A model generated the notes under the pieces. The model did no database searches, had not been told where the DNA came from, and saw only the letters and a program-made list of their open reading frames with translations. This document shows, in pieces, positions 55,801 to 64,000 of a stretch of DNA of 64,000 bases. The stretch lies in the NCBI GenBank assembly GCA_903632075.3, contig CAHIKZ030001779.1, forward strand, positions 3,157,001-3,221,000, in the 5' to 3' direction. The DNA comes from Acanthosepion pharaonis (taxonomy: Eukaryota > Mollusca > Cephalopoda > Sepiida > Sepiidae). Each line of letters begins with the position of its first letter. Position 1 is the stretch's first letter. The position numbers and the translations under genes are program-made.

Positions 55801-56873
55801 GATATAAATTTTGCCTTTGGGGAAAAAATCTGTGTGAGGTAAATTTTTTTCAGTTTCTATTTTTAATATTCTTTCTTAGGTAACTGCAGTTAGACATGGC
55901 AGATATGTCTCTCATTTTGAAGGTTGAAAAAATATTGCATCATTTCATGCAAGCAATATAGAATATAATAACATTTCTTGATTCTATGAAGATAAAGAAA
56001 AAGGATTTTACTATTATCTTTTGTTTGAAAAAATAATATGATATTTGGCTAGTTTTTCCTTACATCAATATAATTCTCTTTTAATATTCAAAGAAAGATT
56101 ACTGTCGACATGCCAAAAACTGTTTATTGTCTTCTTTTTCAAAAGCATAACACAAATTTACATTTGAATGGATATTAGATATAATAATATCCCTTTAGAG
56201 ACCTGAAAAATAACACAGCTTAGACAACCAAATCACTTTCATCCATTCTTTTATTTAGTACTTTGTCATAATCACCACAACCATGACCAACATTTTGTAG
56301 TTTTATTCATCACCCTCTGTTTATTCCATTTTGTCACTCACAAAAATTCTGTCTCTCTTACATTTTTATTTATTTTCTCTCTTTCTCTTTCTCATTTTTT
56401 CTTTTCTTTGATTCTTTTTCCTATCTTTCTCTCTTATTTACAGTTTCTAGCTCTCTTTTTCTGTCTTTCATATGGTATTTTTATTCAAAGATTTTCTTCC
56501 ATCTTCCTCACTTTTATTTTTCTCTCTCTTTCTCTCTCATTCTCATTCCTGTCAATCATTTCTTCTAATCTCTCTTTTATATTCAATAATCCCTGATTTT
56601 TTTCAATAATATTCAACTTTATCTTAGACATATTGCTATTATTATTATTTTCAAGTCTACATTATTTTCTGATTATCAATAATGTATAAAATTATTCTCT
56701 TATTTGATCTTTTCTCTTTAAACATTATTCATTTTTTTCTTATTGTCTCTGTTAATTTATCTTCTCTTAATTTGATTAATTTTTCTTTTTCTTTCCAAAT
56801 TGTTTAACTCTAGATTCGCTTTTTCTCTTCAAATATTTCTTTATCATAAATCATTTTTTATCTCATCTCTCTC

Positions 56874-56906
<33 letters not shown>

Positions 56907-57512
56907 TAACTGATTTTGTCTTTCATTTCATTTTATTACAGGCTTCTTTATTTATCTTTCACTCATTACAAATCTGTTAATATCTCACTTCAGTTATATT
57001 CTCTTTTGTTTTTCAATTTGGAGATCAAATATATTAATTAAATCACTGAATCCCCACCTTGTCTTCTCATTCACTTCTTCATATCCAATATTGGCATTTC
57101 CTTAATAACTTGACTAAATATAGACCCAAACTGACAGGGTCAAAATGAACAGATGATTGGCAAACAATAATTCAGTCCCTTTTCTACAATTTAATATGGG
57201 TAAAACTACAGCAGATTTTAACTCTGAGATGACTTTTCCATTGCTTCTTCCAATGATGAGCTATGACTCACAGTACAAAGAAATTGACTCACTGATGACA
57301 ACACACATTTGAATATAAATAAACCAATTTATTGATGTCCATATCACTATGTAGAAATTTATATACATACATGATGCCTGTGATTTGATTTTGAGCATTG
57401 CCGTTGCTTGATCCATTCTCAAATATAGACAGAAAATATGACTTTTTAATTCTTCTAGGGTCTTACATTGTCTCCTGTAGCTGTGGTAACATGCAGCAGT
57501 TTTTACATAAAC
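52850..57512. other. long AT-rich stretch, no gene recognised
   Basis: A purine-rich patch at about 55050-55100 (GGGGAGGAGAGG-like) has a moderately protein-like minus-strand frame at 54992-55180 that I cannot place. A pyrimidine-rich region runs from about 56330 to 56910. Confidence 0.55.
56330..56910 (+). repeat. pyrimidine-rich region with (CT)n
   Basis: Mixed C/T strand with TCTC tracts. The purest is at about 56873-56906. Confidence 0.8.
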
Positions 57513-57524
57513 ACCTTTTCATAT
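57513..57524 (+). repeat. left target-site duplication of the Penelope insertion
   Basis: ACCTTTTCATAT, identical to 59824-59835 at the far end of the insertion. Confidence 0.8.
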
Positions 57525-57800
57525 ACATTATTTACATTATTCGGACTATTGTCCTCATCTTTGTTGCCATATTTATCACAATGTTTTGGCCGTTGTACGC
57601 TCCAGCCTTCTTCAGGTGGTTGGAATGTTGAACTGAACCATTTATTTCGCTCACCACATGCCATGTTTGATGGATGTCAGTTATCACTTATCTCCTGTTA
57701 ATTTCCTCTGACAGTTCTCCACTGCCTTAACCGGGTATTGAACTCACACTCTTTGGGTCCTGTCACTGGATCTAACTAACACCTTTATCCACTTGAGGAC
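57525..57800 (-). mobile_element. inverted SINE/Penelope tail copy
   Basis: On the minus strand: TGGATAAAGGTGTTAGTTAG, GAGTTCAATACCCGG (B box), GATAAGTGATAACTGAC, CCACCTGAAGAAGGC with a decayed GGCCAAAA hammerhead-like segment, and ATAATGTAAATAATGT. The A box is cut at its 5' side, as in the 59.5-kb copy. Confidence 0.75.
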
Positions 57801-58018
57801 ATCTGGGTATGAATTTCTGGGTATCATAAACCTAATGTCTTCAGCAACCATTTTTAACAGTGCTCATATTGCAATTTTGAGCATGTTTTTACCAGAGCTC
57901 ATATTGCAACTATTTTGTTATCATTGCTTTTCTCTGGCACTCCTTGTTACTGGTTCCCATATTGTATTTATTTCTATGCTTGGTCGTCTCAGGAGATTTT
58001 TGTGGCCTAGCATCTCCC

Positions 58019-58981
58019 TAAGATTCACAAAGACGGTATTCTGCTCAGGCCGATTGTTAGTTGCTAAGGCTCAGTGTGCCACTCTCTGAGTCACTTCCTT
58101 GTAGATATAATTGACCCATTGATCGGAAAGTCTCCTTCATATGTCCGAAACTCCGCTCACTTCGTGGAAATAATCAAAGATGCTCCCATCCTATCCAACC
58201 AGATGGTGAGCTTGGACGTGGTGAGTTTGTTCACCAAGGTACCCACGGAGGAGCCACTCTCAGTAGTCAGAGACAAATTGACCTCTGACTCTTCCCTAGA
58301 AGAACAGACCAGTATTCCAATAGATAATCTGATGGAGATGTTGACTTTCTGTACACAAACAACACACTTCGGAATGGGATCACACATATATCGACAGGAT
58401 GAGGGCTTAGCAATGGGTTCGCCATCATCACCAGCAATGGCGAATATATACATGGAATACTTTGAGGAAATGGCATTAGAATCTATATCTCTAAAGCCAA
58501 CTATATGGTTAAGGTACGTAGATGACACCTTCATACTCTGGCCACACCTGGAAGATGTTCAGGTTCTACTGGACCATGTGAACTCAATAAGACCTTCGAT
58601 ACAGTTCACAATGGAGAAAGAGAGTAACAACATACTCCCATTCCTGGATGTTCTAATATCTCGAACAGAGCATGGGTTTAAGACATCTGTATACTGTAAA
58701 CCGACATTCACCAAACAGTACCTCAATTTCAACTCCCACCATCCATACAGTGTAAAGAAAGGGATTGTCCATTGCTTACAGAGACGTTAGATAAAGAATT
58801 GGTCAGTATAAGTAGTACCCTACAACATAACAACTACCCCCTGGGTACATGGCAGCAGCCCCCCAAAACTGGGATAGGCGGGTACAAGAGGAGGAGGACA
58901 ACAGCACCCAGAAAACAGTCTGCCTCTGCCTTATGTGAAGGGGTTATCAGAGAAAATACAAAGGATCTGCAGTCCATATAA
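58019..58981 (+). pseudogene. Penelope reverse transcriptase
   Basis: The frame begins inside the RT at LPKIHKDGILLRPIVS (58015-58065), has one stop before GSVCHSLS, and then is open: HFLVDIIDPLIGKSPSYVRN, LDVVSLFTKVPTEEP (motif A), GLAMGSPSSPAMANIYMEYF (motif B), WLRYVDDTFILWP (motif C YVDD) and NILPFLDVLISR. It ends at a TAG at 58788. A shifted frame continues through ETLDKELVSISSTLQH and WQQPPKTGIGGYKRRR to 58981. The catalytic Asps are all present. The N-terminal region is missing because of the 5' rearrangement. Confidence 0.9.
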
Positions 58982-59053
58982 CATCAGGACAACCTTCAAA
59001 AGCTTGACGACACTTCACAGTAAGACCGAGTAAGACCCCCCATAGAGGAGAAC

Positions 59054-59395
59054 ATGACTAAAGACTGTGTGTACGCTATCCCATGCAGCTGCGGAAAGGA
59101 ATATAAAGGAGAGACAGGACGCCCCCTCAAGGTAAGGCTTCAAGAACACCAGAAAGCTGTAACACGAAGGGAAGTAGAAAAATCAGGCGTGGCTGACCAC
59201 ATATGGAGAGAGAAGGGAGATCACCGCCCTCTGTGGGATCATGTTGAGATCATTGACAAAGAACACCATTGGAAAATTCGTAAACTTAAGGAATCAGCAC
59301 ATATGCTAGGCCACAAAAATCTCCTGAGCCGACCAAGCATAGAAATAAATACAATATGGGAACCAGTAATAAGGAGTGCCAGAGAAAAGCAATAA
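59054..59395 (+). pseudogene. Penelope GIY-YIG endonuclease domain
   Basis: Open frame of 113 codons: MTKDCVYAIPCSCGKEYKGE, TGRPLKVRLQEHQKAV, VEKSGVADHIWREKGD, WDHVEIIDKEHHWKIRKL and SRPSIEINTIWEPVIRS. The GIY-YIG signature appears as VYAIPC..GKEYKGETGR, with the Arg in KVRLQEH. The domain nicks target DNA for priming. It is separated from the RT by stops, so the original polyprotein is broken. The last 25 codons are duplicated in inverted form at 57940-58018. Confidence 0.85.
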
Positions 59396-59529
59396 TAACA
59401 ACATAGTTGCAATATGAGCTCTGGTAAAAACATGCAATGATAACAGCAAAATTGCAATATGAGCACTGTTAAAAATGGTTGCTGAAGACATTAGGTTTAT
59501 AATACCCAGAAATTCATACCCAGATGTCC

Positions 59530-59823
59530 TCAAGTGGATAAAGGTGTTGGTTAGATCCAGTGACAGGACCCAAAGAGTGTGAGTTCAATACTCGGTTAAA
59601 AGAAGCCCGGTTAAGGCAGTGGAGAACTGTCAGAGGGAAATTAACAGGAGATAACTGATAACTGACATCCATCTAGAACAGTCTACCCTGGTGAGCGAAA
59701 TAAAGGGTCCAGTTCGACATTCCACGGCTGAAACATTGTAATAAATATGGCGACAAAGATGAGGACAATAGTCCGAATAATGTAAATAATGTACATAATA
59801 CCTCATCTCAGAAATATAGACAG
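59530..59823 (+). mobile_element. SINE/Penelope tail, direct copy
   Basis: TGGATAAAGGTGTTGGTTAG, GTGAGTTCAATACTCGG (B box), AACAGGAGATAACTGATAAC, then GACATTCCACGGCTGAAACA, where the middle of the hammerhead-like core is deleted, and ATAATACCTCATCTCAGAAA. It follows the GIY-YIG gene after 135 bp of 3' UTR, which itself contains two GCAATATGAGC repeats. Confidence 0.8.
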
Positions 59824-59835
59824 ACCTTTTCATAT
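59824..59835 (+). repeat. right target-site duplication of the Penelope insertion
   Basis: ACCTTTTCATAT, identical to 57513-57524. Confidence 0.8.
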
Positions 59836-59839
59836 GTAA

Positions 59840-61880
59840 TGACTAATTTCTCACTGAATGTGGTATCTTTGATTATTTTTGAGGCCTAACCTACTTAGAC
59901 AGATACAGCCACATTCATCACATATTAGATCAAATTTTGTAGCAACTTTTTTAAGGAAATTAACAATGAGATCCTTGCAAATATCTCTCTTGAGTTTTTC
60001 ATATGCAACACAATTTTCTTTGAAGTCTCTCATACCATTGTGTACTGCTTTCCTCCAAAATGAACAATCTAAAGCTAGGTTTTTTTCTCACTCATTTTGT
60101 ATGATGTTGACCTTTATCAGTATGCTCTTGAGCCAATCTTTATATCTCAATTTCAGCTTATTCAGTGGTCTTTTTGCTTCAGCTGATTCACTCTATAGAA
60201 AATGTTTAGGGATCTTCTCATAATTCATCCTCACCATATAACCATTCCATTGCAACAAGTGCTGAAGTATCAGAGTCTCTATACAGTGGGCTATGATAAG
60301 TTTTTAGATACCCTTGATTACAGCAATTTTGGCTTGTGTAATAACAATTCTTTTTTTCTTCAGACTATACCATGTTAGTATCAAGCTACCCTTATCTATG
60401 AATGATAGTTGACTTATATTTTGCAATGAAAGTTTGTGGAAGTAAGGAAATTGATGAATTTCAATGAGGGCAAATAATAGAATGGCATCAGTGTGGCAAA
60501 TCAAATAGAGAAATTGCTAGGTTTTTCCAGGTTAATCATCAAATGGTTAATAATATATAATAAGGCCAGTGTCATGTGGAATAATGTTCAGGATGACCAA
60601 GCATCGTGTCTAAGCAAATGAAAGGTCACTGAAGAGAGAAGTCATCAGAAATCATCATCAGAGTGTTAAAGATGTTGCCAACAGCATGGAAATGAATTTG
60701 AGAGCAAAGATTATGAATTTTGGCAGTCTGTAATTTGGTCAGATGAAAACAAATTCTGCCAATGTTCAAATTCAAGACAGGTTTATGTTTGGAGAAATCA
60801 GAATGAGACTTGGAACAATGAATGTCTGCAGGCAACCATGAAACATGGAGGGATTGGAGTAATGATGTAAGGTGCTGTCTGGTTTGGAGGAAAATCAGTG
60901 CTGATTCTTGTTGATGAGTGGTTCAATAGTCCAAAATAATGTCAAATATTAGAGAAAAGACTACTCCCATTATTTGAAACCAATCAAATTGACAAGAATG
61001 TCTACCTTTTTCAAGAAGATGGAGTGCCATATCATACAAGCAAAGTAGCAAAGGTCTGGAAGGAATCACAATGAATCAAGTCACTGCCAATGTGTAGCCC
61101 AAAGTCCTGACATGAATCCAATAGTGCATGTTTACGAGCACCATGACTGAAAACTTTGAGAGCATGCAACCAAAATCATGTCAGTGGCAACCCTTAAAGA
61201 AACATTGTTAAAGGAGTGGCAAAATATGGCTCAAACAATTGCTGATAACTTGAGCAAATCCATGAAAAATCAAATACAAACACTGAAACTAGCAAATGGA
61301 GGACCTACTCCATACTAGTTTCAAATACTCTTTATTTATGGTGAGTTGGGATTATGTAATTAAATTTTGAAATTGGATGTAGTTTATTTTTCCTGACTAA
61401 AAATCTTTCTTAGGCCACTGTACTGGTAGACTGACTGCATTTGAGAATATTAACTGTTACTCATGTACAATTGCCACATGGAGACACTATTGATGAAATT
61501 GCTTCAGCCTTTCCGTGTGTCTCCATTAAATGACCCAGGCTTCACATGCATACAGCAATGAATACAAAATGCAAATATTGTAAACTTTCAACTTCATCTC
61601 AATTGAAATTCCATAAACATCTATCTAGTTTGTCTGAAATGATTACTGGGAGATTTCACCATCCAGGCTACTGCAGTTTCTAGTCATACACATAAATGCT
61701 TAGTACAGAGTAGGCTTTATCTGGAACAGTTTAGTACTTTACAGCAGTATTTTACAAGCTAATTGTTTGTCACACTGCACTGCATGTCAACCAGAAGGGA
61801 TCCATAAGATGCTGTATGTCACACTGAAAGTGAGCAGCAAGATTGCAATTGTCAGCATACAGGAAATCATGTATTAGTAA
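59840..61880 (-). mobile_element. LINE relic (fourth family) split by a Tc1 element
   Basis: On the minus strand, the upstream half (61880-61423) has EFLYADNCNLAAHFQCDIQH (motif C region, YADN for YADD), PDKAYSVLSI and WVI.WRHTERLKQFHQ. The downstream half (60281-59851) has LQHLLQWNGYMVRMNYEKIP, KRPLNKLKLRYKDWLKSI, FWRKAVHNGMRDFKE and a C-terminal zinc-finger-like FDLICDECGCICLSRLGLKN. The halves belong to one ORF type (RWAGHVVRM.D.RIPK, CGR.C.SRIGLISHQ) and are separated exactly by the Tc1 element at 60284-61420. The copy is old, with many stops upstream, but the last 60 codons are open. Confidence 0.75.
60284..61420 (+). mobile_element. Tc1 element with short inverted repeats, decayed
   Basis: The ends CAGTGGGCTATGATAAGTTT and the complement of the right end, CAGTGGCCTAAGAAAGATTT, are flanked by TA (60282-60283, 61421-61422). 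The plus-strand transposase relic shows VIWSDENKFCQCSN (first Asp), VYVWRNQNETWNN, MKHGGIGVMM, VYLFQEDGVPYHTSKVAKVW (second Asp) and EWQNMAQTIADNLSKSMKNQ ending GGPTPY. Stops are frequent. The 1137-bp length is short for a Tc1, so internal deletions are likely. It lies within a LINE reading frame. Confidence 0.8.
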
Positions 61881-61884
61881 TGAA

Positions 61885-62280
61885 ATAGCTTTGTTTATCC
61901 AGCAAATTGTCTTATATCCAACATCTTACTCATTGTTCAATACTTGAGTTATTTTGATTTATTTTGATTTATTTTCAAATATATTTCTTGTATTTTTTGA
62001 TCTGATGAAACCTGGAAAAAATTGAAATGCATAGAATAGAAAGTTGTAAAGACAGGAATGTATAAAGTGGGTGTATTTTCATTTGGCATCCCTACGCTGT
62101 GACAGAAAGTGATAAAAATCTGGTTGTATCATAAAATCCTCTGGGGTAAACTTGGTCAGTGGTAATGAAGTTTTAACTTCAAAACTATACCTGATCCCAG
62201 GATCATTATTTGATGAGGAATTTGCCAGTGACATAACTGTTGTTTTTGCAGCAACAGCTTGTGCATTAATATATATATAT
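61885..62280. other. non-coding stretch
   Basis: No feature recognised. Confidence 0.5.
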
Positions 62281-62285
62281 ATATT

Positions 62286-62464
62286 TTTTAATATATTTTC
62301 TGTTTATACATTATTTTTATAGATACAAATATTAAATTAAATGCTCTGTTTATAATAAACAGAATTAACTACATTTACTGGCCTGAATTATTTATTATAA
62401 ATAGAGCATTTACTTAAATATTTGTATCTATAAAAATAACGAACAAACAGAAAATATATTAAAA
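62286..62464. repeat. 74-bp arm inverted repeat (large hairpin)
   Basis: The arms 62286-62359 and 62391-62464 pair with about 6 mismatches over 74 positions and a 31-base spacer. The shared core is ATTTTTATAGATACAAATAT. It looks like a hairpin-type MITE or a foldback duplication. TATA-rich DNA flanks the left side. Confidence 0.85.
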
Positions 62465-62530
62465 TAATTGTCAGACTTAGTCCATTTCATAATATATATA
62501 TATATTTTAACAGTTAAAATATAATCCTTG

Positions 62531-62563
62531 AAAATGGCTAAATGTAAAGCTAAAAGCGCTTGG
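62531..62563 (+). other. decayed Penelope-type tail motif
   Basis: AAAATGGCTAAATGTAAAGC followed by TAAAAGCGCTTGG resembles the tail at 15651-15684 (AATGGCTTATGTAAGCC, GAAAGC, TTGG). No GIY-YIG coding lies upstream. Confidence 0.4.
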
Positions 62564-62569
62564 ATAAAA

Positions 62570-63340
62570 AGAACATTCAGACAGTTTTTATATAATTTAT
62601 CATCCAAAAAGAAAAAATTATTAGATTGCATGAGAAATTGTATAAAAAAATAAATAAAAGCACCTTGTCTGTCAATTTCAACGAAATGAGCATGAAAGAA
62701 GGATTGCTGCCTAAATACACAAATATATGTATGTGTGTATATATATATAATTGGATGAGAATCCACTAAAATGATAAATATATATATATACATAGCTTCT
62801 CAGAAGAAAATAAATTTCAAAACAAAATATCACAGCTCATTTCCAAATGAAAATCCCAAAATGGATTCCTTTTGTTCTATCTACAAGCACATCATAACTA
62901 AAAAGATTCCATAACCTAATTCTAATAAACTTTAATCCAAGTATCAAAATATAGAAACAAAGAAAAATACATGAAAGAAAGATATACAAAACAAATACTT
63001 TAAAATAAATAACATAATATAAAACAAATAAATAATATACATATATAAGCAATTTAATGGTCACAACCATAAATAACAACCAGTAGTAACCCTAAATAAA
63101 AGAAACTAGTAAGAACAAATTTCTTTATTCCTCAATCTCCTAATGGCCTTGATACACACCTATATTATACAGCACACTAAAAGAGTAGTAGCACTTGGTC
63201 TGAAGATTATATTGAAGTGTGAAACTGACAGTCACTATCCAGTGTTGATTCCTATATCAGCACTGTCTATATCATCAATAAATGCTTTATCTCTGATATT
63301 GATTATTCTTTATCTATAAATGTAATATTGCCAAATTTAA

Positions 63341-63400
<60 letters not shown>

Positions 63401-64000
63401 TAGCATAACTCTGCCCTATTGGGCAGAATTTAAGCTAACTCCTCCAGAGGGTATTTGACTGAGACTTCATCATAATAGGTAGGGAAGAGTAGATGCTATA
63501 GGCAACAATAAAGTACAGAAGCACTGCATTTAAATATTGCATTAATATTTAAGCTTACCTTTTAAAAGTTAAATGATAATTCTACTGCTGCCACTTAATT
63601 TAAACACAATTTCATATACGTAGTTCCTTACTTAATGTACAAACAATTATTTTTATTTTATGGGTGACTTTCACTGGATTTCACAGTTAATTTTGATTAT
63701 TCCCAATTTTTTTTTCCAAGTTATAAAAATTGTTTTTTATTCTACAAAAAACTTTGTCACAAAAAATCACATAAAAAAATCACTGAAAAACAATCACAAT
63801 AATGAAAACTTGAAAATCCAAAATTTCAGGATTGTGGGTCCAGATCCAGGACCAGAATGTTTTTTTGCACACAGTGTCAGCCTGATTCCAAAATGGTATG
63901 ACATGTATTTACTACAGCCTCTAGGAGTAAAGTTGAAAACATGGACAATTTTACTTTGAAACACTGTAATTTTAGAACAGTAATTTTTCATTTGAACATG
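62570..64000. other. AT-rich stretch with (AC)n(AT)n microsatellite
   Basis: An AC tract at about 63341-63357 runs into AT to 63399, followed by the small hairpin TCTGCCC-TATT-GGGCAGA near 63410. The open frames at the right edge are not recognised. Confidence 0.55.

Larger units (their letters stand above)
57525..59823 (+). mobile_element. Penelope-like element composite with an inverted 5' end
   Basis: The 2.3-kb insertion lies between 12-bp direct repeats. From 58019 to 59823 it is in direct orientation: RT (5'-truncated), linker, GIY-YIG gene and 3' region with SINE sequence. From 57525 to about 58018 it is an inverted copy of its own 3' end, corresponding to about 59317-59815, including the last GIY-YIG codons. 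The switch point lies within TTTGTGGCCTAGCAT at about 58000-58018. Rearranged and inverted 5' ends are known for Penelope-like elements. The target is the 3' flank of the minus-strand LINE at 59840-61880. Confidence 0.85.

Noticed and set aside
63660..63991. Open frames on both strands at the right edge (e.g. IVGPDPGPECFF)
   Set aside because: No known domain, and the window ends before context is available.
1..64000. CRISPR arrays, operons, ribosome binding sites
   Set aside because: No regularly spaced direct repeats with unique spacers. Composition, microsatellites and retroelements show an animal genome, where these are not expected.

Overview
This is an AT-rich animal genomic window with almost no recognisable host coding sequence. 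It is made mostly of decayed transposable elements and long microsatellites: (AT)n, (CA)n, (GATA)n, (ATT)n and (CT)n. The mix of Penelope-like elements, several LINE families, Ty3/Gypsy elements, Tc1/mariner elements with IR/DR-type inverted repeats, a P-element-like transposase and tRNA-headed SINEs suggests a mollusc, probably a cephalopod (octopus-like). That placement is inference from the repeat repertoire and is not proven by the sequence. I saw no rRNA genes, functional tRNA genes or CRISPR arrays.

Layout. 1-9.2 kb: non-coding DNA with a mariner helix-turn-helix scrap and a fairly young, 5'-truncated Jockey/CR1-like LINE (about 4.5-6.46 kb; family A), followed by AT/GATA microsatellites. 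9.25-12.9 kb: a P-element/THAP9-like transposase pseudogene with a CpG-rich upstream segment. 13.2-13.5 kb: a protein-like open segment on the minus strand that ends with a stop and poly(A) signal (possible host terminal exon), abutted by a mariner remnant. 15.1-22.1 kb: Penelope GIY-YIG remnants on both sides of a minus-strand Gypsy element (gag-protease-RT-RNase H-integrase plus a probable 5' LTR). 24-26.3 kb: two more family-A LINE scraps and a TIR-bounded non-autonomous transposon. 28.9-32.5 kb: a very decayed R4/Dong-type LINE interrupted by a Tc1-like transposon. 35.9-36.4 kb: an isolated CpG-rich, promoter-like island.

39-42.2 kb: tRNA-derived SINEs and a complete-ended Tc1 element with about 200-bp inverted repeats. 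43.9-46.6 kb: an internally deleted Gypsy element carrying a solo LTR with a clean target duplication. 47-48.2 kb: an RT-bearing LINE remnant followed by a tRNA-headed SINE whose 3' part carries a hammerhead-ribozyme-like core. 49.6-50.65 kb: a perfect 32-bp hairpin and a second Penelope family. 52.3-52.85 kb: the fourth family-A LINE scrap. 57.5-61.9 kb: nested insertions, in which a Penelope composite with 12-bp target duplications and an inverted copy of its own 3' end sits beside a LINE whose reading frame is split by a Tc1 element. 62.3-62.6 kb: a large imperfect hairpin beside another Penelope-type tail.

The most interesting signal is the association between Penelope-like elements and a SINE. 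The same tRNA-derived head, body and hammerhead-like tail occurs downstream of a Penelope GIY-YIG gene, inverted at the 5' end of that insertion, and as a free copy 10 kb away. This suggests a Penelope-mobilised SINE or a chimera of the two. Nothing here forms a cellular pathway. The genes relate to each other as nested layers of mobile elements of different ages.
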